A DNA stretch of 64,000 bases, from contig NZ_FNVG01000006.1 of assembly GCF_900107935.1 (NCBI RefSeq), positions 1 through 64,000 of the forward strand, given 5' to 3'. The stretch comes from Vibrio hangzhouensis (GTDB lineage: Bacteria > Pseudomonadota > Gammaproteobacteria > Enterobacterales > Vibrionaceae). Made by a program: the position numbers and the translations under genes. The notes below the pieces were generated by a model, which saw only the letters and a list, made by a program, of their open reading frames with translations, was not told where the DNA came from and made no database searches. The first letter of the stretch is position 1; each line of letters begins with the position of its first letter. Shown here piece by piece: positions 9,051 to 18,379 of the stretch.

Positions 9051-10289
9051 ATGTCGACATCTTTTGCTAGCACAACTCTGTTTAGGTTGTTTATTCCTAT
9101 TCTCATTATGGCGTGCGTTCTTAGCAGCGTAACCCATATTATTGCTGCGACTCAGGCAAATTCCGGTTTCGTCACAAACTTACCCTATATTCTGTTTAGT
9201 ACCGCTTTTGCTTTGAGCCATACTTTTAAACAGTCCCGCATCGCTATGGTCGCGTTGTCTATGTTAATTGCTTATGGTGTCATACAGTTGCGCCTGCAAA
9301 GTCCTTTAACAACCGGTACAACGCTTTTAGAACTGTCATTGCTATGCTTTTTGCTCCCCGTTGCTTGCTGTCTGGCATTCTTATTCCCTGACACGGGCGT
9401 TAATGATAGAAGCATGTATATATTTGTCATTATCGTTACCAGCTTCTTATTGTGGAGCTACCTGATCCTGACCCACTTTTATACCGGAGGCTTCACCGGA
9501 TTTGACCAGGATCTGCTTATAGCAATCCCTGAAATATCCCGCCTTCCGCTGATCTTAGTGCTGTATAGCCTTGCTGTTACGGGCGCAACGGGTATTTTCC
9601 TACTTAGTTACAATCGGCCAATCGATGCCGTCGTGTATTCCAGTATATTTCTCGCTAGTAGCACCTTTATTTTCTTCCACGTTCCCCATATATCGAGCAC
9701 ATTATTTTCACTCGCCGGAATACTGGTCATCATTTATGTCATCTCAGCCAGTCATCAAATGGCTTTTAATGATCGCCTGACTAACATTCCTGGTAGACGC
9801 GCTCTGGAAATGGATATGAAACACTTAGGACGTAAGTTTACAATTGCAATGCTAGATGTGGACCACTTCAAAAAGTTTAATGATACCTATGGGCACGATA
9901 CCGGAGATGATGTACTGAAACTGGTCGCCTCCCGTATGCTTGGGGTTGGTGGTAACGCAAAAGTCTACCGATATGGTGGTGAGGAATTTACCATTCTGAT
10001 TAAAGGCAAAACCGCAAAAGACAGTAAAGTACTTCTGGAACAATTGCGTAAAGAAATTGCCGACTACGAAATGGTGCTCAGAGATACGACACAACGTCCA
10101 GACAATCACAAAAAGGGCGCAAAAAACCGCGTTAGCGACAAAAATGGTTCTACCGTTAGTGTGACCGTAAGTATTGGAGCGGCAGACAGTAAAACCACGC
10201 GAAATCCAGATGAAGTACTAAAGAAAGCCGACAAAGCGCTGTATCTAGCCAAAGAAAAAGGCCGAAATCAGGTACAATGTGCTAGGTAA
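9051..10289 (+). CDS. Membrane-bound diguanylate cyclase (GGDEF)
   Basis: 412 aa. Residues ~1-235 form about seven to eight membrane helices with no recognisable sensor domain. The C-terminal GGDEF domain opens FNDRLTNIPGRRALE and has the active site GGEEF (residues 309-313) with metal/substrate residues LDVDHFKKFNDTYGHDTGD, so it should make cyclic di-GMP from two GTP. The allosteric RxxD site that normally lies just before GGDEF is absent (GGNAKVYRYGGEEF), so product inhibition through it is not expected. A basic insertion of about 25 residues (RDTTQRPDNHKKGAKNR region) lies between GGEEF and SIGAA. Start has a weak ribosome site. Confidence 0.9.
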   Translation: MSTSFASTTLFRLFIPILIMACVLSSVTHIIAATQANSGFVTNLPYILFSTAFALSHTFKQSRIAMVALSMLIAYGVIQLRLQSPLTTGTTLLELSLLCFLLPVACCLAFLFPDTGVNDRSMYIFVIIVTSFLLWSYLILTHFYTGGFTGFDQDLLIAIPEISRLPLILVLYSLAVTGATGIFLLSYNRPIDAVVYSSIFLASSTFIFFHVPHISSTLFSLAGILVIIYVISASHQMAFNDRLTNIPGRRALEMDMKHLGRKFTIAMLDVDHFKKFNDTYGHDTGDDVLKLVASRMLGVGGNAKVYRYGGEEFTILIKGKTAKDSKVLLEQLRKEIADYEMVLRDTTQRPDNHKKGAKNRVSDKNGSTVSVTVSIGAADSKTTRNPDEVLKKADKALYLAKEKGRNQVQCAR

Positions 10290-10291
10290 GC

Positions 10292-11248
10292 TCATTCCTG
10301 ATTAAAGAAAAGAACGATGCTCCCACCTTTCAATGCACTGCCGTAGTTAACACTTAATCCGATCCCCACATTATCAACAAACTGTATATGGAATGGTGGC
10401 GTCATTAGCCACCCAACTGTACCTTCGTAGTAATGACTGGCTCCAAGAACGCCAAGAGTGTCACCGCCAATATCCACTCTACGTAAACTGGTATAAACAG
10501 TTTGAATTGACCTTCCCCAGTCGGCGACATCATAAAACAGCTTAGCTTCATTAGACCAATACCACCCTTCAGGCGTGCCTACATCGCCATCATTCGCCTT
10601 TCCCCAGCCAACCCCGGTAAAATAGTTAAACGAGGACTGGAACTTCACATCGCCCCAGCGCTTTCGGTTTTCATAATTGAACCCGATTTTAGGGTGGAAA
10701 TTCGCAGCCCAGGCTGAGGTGTTAACAACCTTGCCATCAATGAAAGGTTGAAACAGTTTTGAGAGTTCCGAGTTAAAGTCATAATTACTATGTAAGTATT
10801 GTAGGTGGACGCCTACACCCGTTTGGAATTGCCAATGCTCACTGAAGCGAATATCTTGCTCATAGCCAGAAAACACACCCAAAACATACTTAGTGTGATT
10901 ATCTGGGCTCTCCAATATTTCATCTTCAATCTTAAGTGCGGAAAAGCGTACGACGCCACGCTGTTGAAAATCATTGTTGTTCCTGAGTGAAAACGTCAAC
11001 GGTAGAGATGAAACAGCAATGTTCTTCCTTAGATCCAGTGCTTCTTTCGAGCCAATGTTCTCATTATCAATATTGAGCAATGTATTAGGATCAAAATCTT
11101 TAAAGCCAAGGGTCAAGGCATTGCTGTCAGTCAGAATGATCGCAGCGGCAAAGTCCTCTTCAAAAATGTCACGAAACAAGGGGTTTGCCTGAACTTGCGT
11201 AGACACGGCACATATACCGACAAGGAGTATAGTTCTGGAAGTAGACAC
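10292..11248 (-). CDS. Outer-membrane autotransporter-like beta-barrel without passenger
   Basis: 318 aa. A signal peptide (1-22, ending VQA) precedes a strand-rich chain with aromatic-ended strands (WQFQTGVGVHLQYL, GWYWSNEAKLFYDV, IGLSVNYGSALKGGSIVLFF) and a C-terminal aromatic near the end (VLFFNQE). It matches the 'solitary outer membrane autotransporter beta-barrel' family (PF11557) seen in Vibrio, a barrel without a passenger domain. The start is GTG with AGGA 7 bases upstream. Its stop lies 2 bases from the stop of the convergent cyclase gene. Function unknown. Confidence 0.7.
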   Translation of the reverse strand: MSTSRTILLVGICAVSTQVQANPLFRDIFEEDFAAAIILTDSNALTLGFKDFDPNTLLNIDNENIGSKEALDLRKNIAVSSLPLTFSLRNNNDFQQRGVVRFSALKIEDEILESPDNHTKYVLGVFSGYEQDIRFSEHWQFQTGVGVHLQYLHSNYDFNSELSKLFQPFIDGKVVNTSAWAANFHPKIGFNYENRKRWGDVKFQSSFNYFTGVGWGKANDGDVGTPEGWYWSNEAKLFYDVADWGRSIQTVYTSLRRVDIGGDTLGVLGASHYYEGTVGWLMTPPFHIQFVDNVGIGLSVNYGSALKGGSIVLFFNQE

Positions 11249-11408
11249 ACAGTTCCTTTTACAGCTGGATAGTTCATCTGACCATAATAAAGCGCAGACC
11301 AGGTCTTTGGAGTAACACTTTGTAATAGTAGTCTATTTGACAGAAAGAGAGTTTTTTCAAAGAGCAAGCTCTTACGGTGAGAGCCTGCTGAATAATAGAC
11401 GGGCAATT

Positions 11409-12392
11409 CTAAGTTAGTGTACTCAGGAAGTCGCTCTCAAGAGCTGTAACATAGCGATTTCGCCCAGTTCGTTTCGCCTGATACAACAGCTTGTCAGCTT
11501 TTTCATACAGTTCATTTATAGTTTCATTCCCTTCTGGAATCATTGAGGAGACACCAAGTGACAACGTCACTGCGTCGGCTGTCGGTGAGTATTCATGAGG
11601 AATACCCAATTGACTAACGCCTTCCCGAACGCGGGCAGCATGTTCTTCGGCCTCTTCGATGCCACACTTTCCAAGGAGAATCACAAACTCCTCGCCACCA
11701 TATCTACCCACATACTCACCACTCCTTGTAAACAATCCATCCAGATATTGGGCGATATGAATTAAACATTGATCCCCTTCTGTGTGCCCATAGTTGTCAT
11801 TGAAGGCTTTAAAATGATCAACATCCATCAATATGACAGAGAGAGGCATTTGGTGCCTGCCATGCCAGTGAATAAGCTCCGACAGTTTCTTGTCCATATA
11901 TCGTCGATTAAATAGCTTGGTCAGGCCATCTTCATTCGCCTGATGCAATAAAGCTCGATTGGCTTCTTCCAGTTGGGCACTCGCCTGCTTGAGCTCTCTA
12001 CGCATATGAGCAATTCTTTGCATCGCCACTAATTTGGATTGCAGAACGATTTTGTTAACGGGCTTAACCAGATAATCATCCCCGCCCGCTTCGATCGCTT
12101 TTGCGATCATCTCTGGTTCGTCATGACTGCTCAGAAAAATGATCGGAATCCAGTCAGCTTGATAGCGGCGACGAATTTCTGCTGCTACCTGAAAGCCGTC
12201 CATTTCGGGCATTGAGATATCAAGGAGAATTAATTCAGGATCAAAATCTGGATAGATTGCCAACGCTTCACGACCGCTGGCAGCGACCTCTACATGATGG
12301 CCGAGTTGCTTAAGGCGTATCTGCAACTGCATGCGTTCTAACTGCGCATCGTCTACAAGAAGAATTCTCATTGAAGAATCCATAGATATCAT
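11409..12392 (-). CDS. Response regulator with diguanylate cyclase output
   Basis: 327 aa. An N-terminal receiver domain (D14-D15, phospho-acceptor D58 in ILLDISMPEMDG, YLVKPV lysine) is joined by a coiled helix (RRELKQASAQLEEANRALL) to a GGDEF domain with active site GGEEF (232-236). The residues before it read RSGEYVGRYGGEEF, so the inhibitory RxxD is changed to RxxE. Start taken at the ATG at 12392 (MISMDSSMRILLVDD), with AAGGAAG upstream; the open frame extends further to 12428. No partner kinase gene is adjacent. It lies divergently from the DUF3069-type gene. Confidence 0.92.
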   Translation of the reverse strand: MISMDSSMRILLVDDAQLERMQLQIRLKQLGHHVEVAASGREALAIYPDFDPELILLDISMPEMDGFQVAAEIRRRYQADWIPIIFLSSHDEPEMIAKAIEAGGDDYLVKPVNKIVLQSKLVAMQRIAHMRRELKQASAQLEEANRALLHQANEDGLTKLFNRRYMDKKLSELIHWHGRHQMPLSVILMDVDHFKAFNDNYGHTEGDQCLIHIAQYLDGLFTRSGEYVGRYGGEEFVILLGKCGIEEAEEHAARVREGVSQLGIPHEYSPTADAVTLSLGVSSMIPEGNETINELYEKADKLLYQAKRTGRNRYVTALESDFLSTLT

Positions 12393-12605
12393 AAGCTTCC
12401 TTGCCTCTACATAGCCTGCCTTAATCATTCAGGTATATCACATATTAGAACATTATTCACTCAATCCCACATTTTTGGGATTATAACGCATTGTTTACCT
12501 TGATTTGCCCAACAATAAGGAGGATTTTAGCGCCAAGTTAGATTATCATTGGGTTTTCTGATGCTTTTCCTTGTATTAGCAAACATTGTTTATTGAGAAA
12601 TATCT

Positions 12606-13046
12606 ATGTCTGAGACACAAAATAACGAGTCAACCAAAGTTGATCTAGAGTTGGTATCACCTGAATTACGTCAGGTAATTCAATTTGATGAGGTGCCTGA
12701 AGAACTACACAACATGGTGGTATCTATTCACGAAGTAACGGAAGAAGCCGTTCGTGAAGCGTGGGATGCTTTACCAGCAAGTGCTCAAAACATTCTTGAT
12801 AACTTTGAGCAGTTCCATGCATTAATCTCAGTCAGCCAGGCATTCGCTGGGGTAAGCGCAATGGAAGAATTCACAACGATGGACTTCCCGGCGGACATGA
12901 ACGACGAAGAGAAAGAAGACTATCGTGCACAATTGCTTGATAAAGTTCTGCAGAACTGCATCAAAGATATGGTTAAGCAGATCAAAAAAGCTCGCAGAGA
13001 TGCAATTTTGAAACGTGACTTCAAAGAAGTGTTCGAAAAAAAATAG
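12606..13046 (+). CDS. DUF3069-type acidic helical protein
   Basis: 146 aa, soluble, acidic and predicted all-helical, ending in a basic stretch (KQIKKARRDAILKRDFKEVFEKK). The segment PEELHNMVVSIHEVTEEAVREAW recalls DUF3069, a family of about 145 residues in Vibrio and relatives; this was recognised from memory and not checked. No catalytic motif or cofactor-binding residues are evident. A single-gene unit with a strong terminator shared with the convergent modC. Function unknown. Confidence 0.6.
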   Translation: MSETQNNESTKVDLELVSPELRQVIQFDEVPEELHNMVVSIHEVTEEAVREAWDALPASAQNILDNFEQFHALISVSQAFAGVSAMEEFTTMDFPADMNDEEKEDYRAQLLDKVLQNCIKDMVKQIKKARRDAILKRDFKEVFEKK

Positions 13047-13049
13047 TTT

Positions 13050-13080
13050 TTAAAAAGAGCCACATTAGTGGCTCTTTTTA
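13050..13080. terminator. Bidirectional terminator between the DUF3069-type gene and modC
   Basis: A perfect 12-bp stem AAAAAGAGCCAC/GTGGCTCTTTTT with a 4-base loop. It has T runs on both sides and can stop transcription from either direction. The right arm overlaps the modC stop codon (13078-13080). Confidence 0.92.
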
Positions 13081-14190
13081 AAACTGAGGTTCTAATGCAA
13101 CGTCTTTTTGAGAAACACTGACACCCTTTATCTGCGCCACGACCTTTTGCCCGACCTCCAATTCAAGATCATCAATAGCCCACTGCGTTACTGTCGCGAG
13201 TAATTGTTGGTAATTTGTGAGTTCCAGTACGACTTCAACACTCTGACGAGACGTCCCTTTACCACCAAGATTTATCGATTTGACAACACAGGATAAAACA
13301 TTGCGGATTGACGTTTTTTGTGGACGTTCAAGCGCGATAGACACGTCATTAGCCCGGACTCTGAGCCTTACATTCTCCCCGACAATGCCTTCTGTATGTT
13401 GGACCCACAGATAGTGCTTCGGTGTTAATGCGACTTTGGTAAGACCGTAATAGCGATTTTGCTCAACAATTTCACCTTTGAATAGCGAGCTTTTTTCAGA
13501 GAACGATTGCCATGACTGCATGATGTTGGAGCTCCATACTCGTTCAATCGTATCGCACAGCTCAACCTGACCATCCTCAATAACCACCATATTCTGAGCC
13601 AGACGTAATATCTCATTAAGACTATGAGTTACATACAGTATTGGGATATCAACCGAGGAAGAGAGCTTCTCTAAAAATGGCATGAGTTCTCGCTTTCTGG
13701 AAATATCCAAAGAAGCAAGAGGTTCATCCATCAGTAAAATCTGAGGTTTGCTGAGTAACGCCCTGCCTATTGCCACGCGCTGTTTTTCACCACCAGATAA
13801 ACTTGATGGGTATCGGCCTAATAATTCCTCAATTGCTAACAATGTAACGATTTCTGAGAAATGCTGCTGGCAGAACTTAGTGACGCCGTAACACAAATTA
13901 CGTTTCACGGTCATATGGGGAAATAACCGCGAGTCCTGAAACACATAGCCCACCTGACGGTTTTCGATCGCCACATTGATGCCATTCTCAGAGTCAAACA
14001 ATAAGCGGTCAGCGACTTCAATCACGCCGGCATCTGGCTGAACCAAACCACTGATTAAATTAATTAGTGTTGTCTTACCTGCACCGGAACGCCCAAATAT
14101 TGCCGTAATTCCCCTTGCAGGAAGCTTCGCCTTCAACTGAAAGGCTTTGTCAGAAAATTGCTTGGTAACGTCTATACGAATCTCAGTCAT
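13078..14190 (-). CDS. modC: Molybdate ABC transporter ATP-binding protein
   Basis: 370 aa. The ATPase domain (residues ~1-230) has Walker A GRSGAGKT (33-40), the signature LSGGEKQR, Walker B ILLMDEPLASLD and the switch histidine in VTHSLNE. The C-terminal ~130 residues form a TOBE domain, the molybdate-binding regulatory module of ModC. It powers import of molybdate by ModB. The ATG overlaps the modB stop by 4 bases. Confidence 0.96.
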   Translation of the reverse strand: MTEIRIDVTKQFSDKAFQLKAKLPARGITAIFGRSGAGKTTLINLISGLVQPDAGVIEVADRLLFDSENGINVAIENRQVGYVFQDSRLFPHMTVKRNLCYGVTKFCQQHFSEIVTLLAIEELLGRYPSSLSGGEKQRVAIGRALLSKPQILLMDEPLASLDISRKRELMPFLEKLSSSVDIPILYVTHSLNEILRLAQNMVVIEDGQVELCDTIERVWSSNIMQSWQSFSEKSSLFKGEIVEQNRYYGLTKVALTPKHYLWVQHTEGIVGENVRLRVRANDVSIALERPQKTSIRNVLSCVVKSINLGGKGTSRQSVEVVLELTNYQQLLATVTQWAIDDLELEVGQKVVAQIKGVSVSQKDVALEPQF

Positions 14191-14879
14191 TTTGCCACAC
14201 CCAATCTATGGCTCATCCAGCGGTTTAATCCTTCAGCAAAGTAGAGCGAAGCTAGTGAGATTAGAATTGAGATAATACACAAACGCATAGCTGCATCCTC
14301 TGCCCCCGGTGTTTCCAGAAAATTATACATAGCCAACGGAATAGTTTGCGTTTCACCAGGTATGTTAGATACGAAACTGATGGTCGCACCAAACTCCCCC
14401 AAACTTCTGGCAAAAGACAACATCGTGCCACTAATCACTCCTGGTATTACCAAAGGAAGCGTAATGGTAAAGAAAACTTTTATGGATGAAGCGCCTAATG
14501 TACGGGCTGCTTGTTCGAGTTTGTTATCCACGCTATCCATTGACAGCCTGATAGAACGAACCATAAGCGGCAAAGACACAATCATGCATGCTAGCACCGC
14601 CCCTCGCCAGCTGAAGCTGAAGCTGATGCCCGTCAGTTCATAAATAAAGCGCCCAACAAAGCCTTGTCTTCCCATCGAAACAAGTAATAAATAGCCAATG
14701 ACAACGGGCGGCAATACCAAAGGAAGGTGAACAAGACTGTCAAGAATACTCTTTCCCAAAAATTCCTTTTTGCTCAATAGCCAGGCGAGAAAAAGTCCAA
14801 TAGGTATCAACCAGACCAGAGCAACTGCTGCCACCTTAAGACTGAGTAGTAATGCCTGTATTTCATATTCTGTTAGCAT
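14187..14879 (-). CDS. modB: Molybdate ABC transporter permease
   Basis: 230 aa from the ATG at 14879 (MLTEYEIQALLLSLKVAAVAL), which lines up with the E. coli ModB N-terminus; the frame is open a further 12 codons upstream into modA. Five to six membrane helices and the permease EAA loop (LEQAARTLGASSIKVFFTITLPL, ~residues 128-150) that docks on ModC are visible. Spacing to modA is 4 bases. Confidence 0.95.
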   Translation of the reverse strand: MLTEYEIQALLLSLKVAAVALVWLIPIGLFLAWLLSKKEFLGKSILDSLVHLPLVLPPVVIGYLLLVSMGRQGFVGRFIYELTGISFSFSWRGAVLACMIVSLPLMVRSIRLSMDSVDNKLEQAARTLGASSIKVFFTITLPLVIPGVISGTMLSFARSLGEFGATISFVSNIPGETQTIPLAMYNFLETPGAEDAAMRLCIISILISLASLYFAEGLNRWMSHRLGVAK

Positions 14880-14883
14880 AATA

Positions 14884-15642
14884 TTATTGAACACTCTTAC
14901 CGACGACAAAGCCAAAGTGCTTCAAGATCTCCTGCCCCTTGTTGGACTGTACAAACGCTGCAAATGCTTCTGAGTGTGGTTCCTGATTCAGTGCAACCAT
15001 AGGATACACGATCGGCTCATGACTGTTGCCGGGAAACTCTGCGACTACCTTGACCTGATGACTGGCCATCACATCCGTTTGATAAACCACCCCAAGCGGT
15101 ACTTCATTCCGCTCCACGAGAGCCAAAACCTGTCGAACATTACTCACCGGCGCAAGCTTCGAACGCACAACTGGCCACACACCCAGTGATTCTAGAGACT
15201 GCTTGCTATATATACCAACAGGAACTGAAGTCACAGTTCCGACGGCAAGCCGATCATCCCCGAGGGTCCTCAACCACTCTTGTTGTGAAGTGATATCAAA
15301 ATTGTCAGTTATCTGACGCGATTTATTGGTGACTAAAACGAGCTTATTTCGTGCAATGTCAACGATACGATCTTCACTGACGATCCCCGTTCCTACCAAA
15401 TAATCGACCCATCGGGTGTTTGCAGATATAAAAATATCAGCAGGTGCCCCTAGTGACACCTGACGTGCAATTGACGAAGAACCGCCATAGACCGTGGACA
15501 CATCATAGTGACTGTTCTGCTTGAACTCCATTGTTAGCGCGTCTACTGCATTAGTCATCGAAGCAGCCGCATATACATGTAGCTTATTGGCAAACGCAAA
15601 AGGTGACAGCGTCACCAATGCGGTCAATAAAAACGTCTTCAT
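14884..15642 (-). CDS. modA: Periplasmic molybdate-binding protein
   Basis: 252 aa from the ATG at 15642, with a signal peptide [18 protein letters not shown] followed by mature NKLHVYAAASMTNAVDAL. The segment YGGSSSIARQVSLGAPADIFIS is the ModA oxyanion-binding signature (Ser and Ala backbone contacts). It captures molybdate or tungstate for ModBC. The start overlaps the cobQ stop (TGATG), so it is coupled to cobQ; a longer open frame upstream lies inside cobQ. ModE is not encoded in the window. Confidence 0.95.
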   Translation of the reverse strand: MKTFLLTALVTLSPFAFANKLHVYAAASMTNAVDALTMEFKQNSHYDVSTVYGGSSSIARQVSLGAPADIFISANTRWVDYLVGTGIVSEDRIVDIARNKLVLVTNKSRQITDNFDITSQQEWLRTLGDDRLAVGTVTSVPVGIYSKQSLESLGVWPVVRSKLAPVSNVRQVLALVERNEVPLGVVYQTDVMASHQVKVVAEFPGNSHEPIVYPMVALNQEPHSEAFAAFVQSNKGQEILKHFGFVVGKSVQ

Positions 15643-17111
15643 CAAACCTTTAACCTTAAGTCTGGCCATAATTGGTGTAAATCCAGATGGTTCTCTATCG
15701 CATCAGCAATGGTATCCAGCGCCTGTTCTTTTTCTTCTTCGATGGAAAAATGACTGAGCGACTCACCGTTAACCCAGTCTGCCAATACAGTGATAAACTC
15801 TGGACTGTCAAGTATGCCATGAAGATAGGTGCCAATGACTTGATTGTCTTCACTAATCGCACCATCTTTAGCACCACCACTAAAAACAAGAGGTTGATGA
15901 CTGTTAATTGTGGATTGTCCCGCATGAATTTCATAACCCTTCACTGGGACGGTTTTATCGTTGAGGGTGAATGTCCCACTCATATTGGTTAATTGTTTTT
16001 CAGGCTGCAATTCGGTCACAACGTCCAAAAGGCCAAGTCCTTTGCTAGAGCCCGCAATACCTTCAATGCCTAGGGGATCATGAATGGACTTACCTAACAT
16101 CTGAAAACCGCCGCAAATACCTAAAACTTTACCACCAAAACGTAAGTGTCTTAGCAGTTCTTTGTCCCAACCCTGCTCCCGTAGATACGCAAGATCATCA
16201 CGGACCGATTTTGTTCCCGGTAGAATGATTAAATCTGCACTACCAATGCTTTCACCTTTACCCACATATCGGAAGTCAATATCAGGGTGTAATCGCAGTG
16301 CATCAAAGTCGGTGTGATTGCTAATACGGGTTAGAACGGGAACCGCTACGTTAAGTTTACTGTTCTTTGATACCGTTTGACTGGCGTTGATTGCGTCTTC
16401 AGCTTCAATATTGAGGCCATGGATATAGGGCAACACCCCTATTACAGGTTTTCCCGTCTTTTTTTCCAACCAATCAAGGCCAGATTCGAGCAGCGAGATA
16501 TCTCCACGAAAGCGATTGATCACGAATCCGATTACGCGGTCCTGTTCTGATTGGGATAGCAGTGCAAGCGTCCCATACAAATGGGCAAAAACGCCGCCTC
16601 TGTCGATGTCAGCAACAATGATCACAGGAACGTCTGCCGCCTCCGCAAAGCCCATGTTAGCGATGTCATTCTCTCGCAAGTTAATTTCGGCGGGGCTCCC
16701 GGCTCCCTCTATCATGATCGCATCAAACTCTTTGGTCAGTTTGGAAAACGAGTCCAGAACATATGGCATTGCCGTTTTTTTATAATCATGGAAACCCGTC
16801 GCATCCATGTTGGCGTAGGCTTTGCCCTGTATGATAATCTGAGCCCCAACATCTGAATTAGGTTTGATTAACACCGGATTCATATGGACAGTCGCTTCAA
16901 CACCAGCAGCTTGAGCCTGAACCGCTTGAGCACGACCTATCTCACCACCATCCTGAGTGACGGCACTGTTTAATGCCATGTTTTGCGATTTAAAAGGGGC
17001 AACCTTAATCCGCCTCCTTGCCAATACCCGGCACAGTCCTGCCACCAGCACACTTTTACCGGCATCGGAAGTGGTGCCCTGAACCATTAACGCTTTTGAA
17101 GTGAGGAGCAT
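15642..17111 (-). CDS. cobQ: Adenosylcobyric acid synthase
   Basis: 489 aa, the usual length. The N-terminal amidoligase domain opens [21 protein letters not shown] with its P-loop-like GTTSDAGKS. The C-terminal glutaminase domain has the nucleophile Cys in [15 protein letters not shown] and the histidine in [13 protein letters not shown]. It amidates four side chains of adenosylcobyrinate during B12 synthesis or salvage. No other cobalamin gene is in the window; instead it leads the modABC operon, an arrangement also found in V. cholerae. Its own ribosome site is weak, and a 21-codon ORF ends 6 bases before its ATG. Confidence 0.95.
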   Translation of the reverse strand: MLLTSKALMVQGTTSDAGKSVLVAGLCRVLARRRIKVAPFKSQNMALNSAVTQDGGEIGRAQAVQAQAAGVEATVHMNPVLIKPNSDVGAQIIIQGKAYANMDATGFHDYKKTAMPYVLDSFSKLTKEFDAIMIEGAGSPAEINLRENDIANMGFAEAADVPVIIVADIDRGGVFAHLYGTLALLSQSEQDRVIGFVINRFRGDISLLESGLDWLEKKTGKPVIGVLPYIHGLNIEAEDAINASQTVSKNSKLNVAVPVLTRISNHTDFDALRLHPDIDFRYVGKGESIGSADLIILPGTKSVRDDLAYLREQGWDKELLRHLRFGGKVLGICGGFQMLGKSIHDPLGIEGIAGSSKGLGLLDVVTELQPEKQLTNMSGTFTLNDKTVPVKGYEIHAGQSTINSHQPLVFSGGAKDGAISEDNQVIGTYLHGILDSPEFITVLADWVNGESLSHFSIEEEKEQALDTIADAIENHLDLHQLWPDLRLKV

Positions 17112-17117
17112 GTTGTC

Positions 17118-17183
17118 TCATGTATCTAAGAAGTCTTTGGTTAGTTTACCTTTTTTGTCGACAAGACCCAAATAATCACCCAT
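17118..17183 (-). CDS. Possible 21-codon leader peptide upstream of cobQ
   Basis: ATG at 17183, with AGGA 8 bases upstream, opens MGDYLGLVDKKGKLTKDF plus three residues and stops at 17118. The stop is 6 bases before the cobQ ATG, whose own ribosome site is poor. This layout suggests translational coupling or a regulatory leader for cobQ-modABC. It could instead be a small functional protein or chance. No homologue was recognised. Confidence 0.4.
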   Translation of the reverse strand: MGDYLGLVDKKGKLTKDFLDT

Positions 17184-17292
17184 CGAAAATTTCCTGAATT
17201 GAAAATGAATACTCACCTCAGCATTCGTTAAGTTAGCGACTGGTGTAATGAGTCCTGTTGACCTACCTAACAAGCTATAAAGGAACATCACC

Positions 17293-17670
17293 ATGAAAAA
17301 AACAGCCTTAACTCTTGTCGCAGCACTCGTACTTACACCAACACTCGTGCTGGCCAAAGACGGCGGACATCGAGACCACCAAACCGGAGGCATTGTTTAC
17401 ACCGGTCCAGTGGAAACAGCATCTATAACTGATCTTCTCGCTGATACGAGTATGTTTACCGAGAAACACGTTATCGTTGACGGGTATTTGGTCAGGCAGC
17501 TCAAAGGAGACAAGTTTATCTTCAGTGATGGTAGTGCAGAGATCCAAGTTGAACTCGATGACATCCGACTATCCTCTCCCATCAATAACGAGACCAAAAT
17601 CCGTATTTTTGGTGAGTATGAAGGGGGTAATACGCCAGAAATTGAGGTAGAGCACATTCAAATAATGTAA
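17293..17670 (+). CDS. YgiW/YdeI-family periplasmic OB-fold stress protein
   Basis: 125 aa with a signal peptide (MKKTALTLVAALVLTPTLVLA, cleaved at about 21) and a compact OB-fold (BOF) domain with segments VIVDGYLVRQLKGDKFIFSD and EIQVELDD. A histidine-rich start of the mature chain (GGHRDHQTGG) could bind metal. Members of this family protect against peroxide, acid and cationic stress in enteric bacteria. Start supported by AAAGGAA, 7 bases upstream. Divergent from cobQ, followed by its own terminator. Confidence 0.88.
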   Translation: MKKTALTLVAALVLTPTLVLAKDGGHRDHQTGGIVYTGPVETASITDLLADTSMFTEKHVIVDGYLVRQLKGDKFIFSDGSAEIQVELDDIRLSSPINNETKIRIFGEYEGGNTPEIEVEHIQIM

Positions 17671-17689
17671 GGAAAATCACGACATAAGT

Positions 17690-17721
17690 TAAAATGGTCT
17701 GTATCTTGCAGGCCATTTTTC
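17690..17721 (+). terminator. Terminator after the YgiW-family gene
   Basis: Stem AAAATGG-CTG/CAG-CCATTTT, with one unpaired base on each side and a short loop, ending in TTTTTC. It lies about 20 bp past the stop codon. Confidence 0.75.
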
Positions 17722-17782
17722 TATATACTGGACAAATCCATTTATAGAGACTATGTCGAATCCAATTTATCACGGAGTTCTC

Positions 17783-18319
17783 ATGCTAGGTAAAGCAAGC
17801 CGTACTGCCCTGTTAACCATGGCAGTCGTCGCCCCAGCGTTGGTTCACGCTAACAATTTTAATTACAATTCCTTTCAAGTGCGCCTTGGAGCCAACCCCG
17901 GTACAATTGGTACAGAGTTCACCACCTTTTTTACATCAAATACCCACTTTGTCGCCCGAGCTGACAGTCGTTTTGAAGGCGACTGGGATATTGCCGGCGG
18001 TATTGGATTCAATGGTCCAATCGGACAATTCGCTGACGCGTATGGGCAACTTCTGGTTCACAACGTAAAAACCAAAGAGGATGAGAAGTTTAATAGTGAA
18101 TTTATGTCCGAGTTTAATATTGGTTCCCGTATCTGGCTGCTTCAAAACGTTGAAGCGAACGGCCACATTGGTATGCTGAACCGTCGTGATAAAACCGTGT
18201 TTATCTGGAGCGCAGGCGCGCGTTTCCACTCTACCGACGCGTTGTCACTAGGGGCAAATGTGAAAGACGGTGGTGTCTACGGGCCTCAAGTAGAAATGTC
18301 CGTCAGATTTGAGTTCTAA
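17783..18319 (+). CDS. Small outer-membrane beta-barrel protein
   Basis: 178 aa from the ATG at 17783, which has GGAG 6 bases upstream and opens a signal peptide (cleaved after LVHA); a start 10 codons earlier at 17753 has a weaker site. The mature chain alternates short amphipathic strands (FQVRLGAN, WDIAGGIGFNG, YGQLLVHNV, FNIGSRIWLLQNV, VFIWSAGARFHS) and ends VEMSVRFEF, with the terminal Phe of outer-membrane barrels recognised by BAM. No named family was recognised. The short length suggests an eight-stranded barrel. Confidence 0.7.
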   Translation: MLGKASRTALLTMAVVAPALVHANNFNYNSFQVRLGANPGTIGTEFTTFFTSNTHFVARADSRFEGDWDIAGGIGFNGPIGQFADAYGQLLVHNVKTKEDEKFNSEFMSEFNIGSRIWLLQNVEANGHIGMLNRRDKTVFIWSAGARFHSTDALSLGANVKDGGVYGPQVEMSVRFEF

Positions 18320-18342
18320 CGCCTTAGCGTAGAATTATGAGT

Positions 18343-18379
18343 AAAAAAATGGCTTTCCTCTCAGAAAGCCATTTTTTGT
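18343..18379. terminator. Bidirectional terminator
   Basis: Stem AAAATGGCTTTC/GAAAGCCATTTT with a 6-base loop, flanked by A and T runs. It serves the rightward barrel gene and the leftward retropepsin-like lipoprotein gene, which converge here. Confidence 0.92.

Noticed and set aside
17118..17393. A 91-aa minus-strand gene spanning the YgiW start
   Set aside because: Most of it is antisense to the YgiW-family gene. Only its last 21 codons, which have a ribosome site, are kept as a possible leader.
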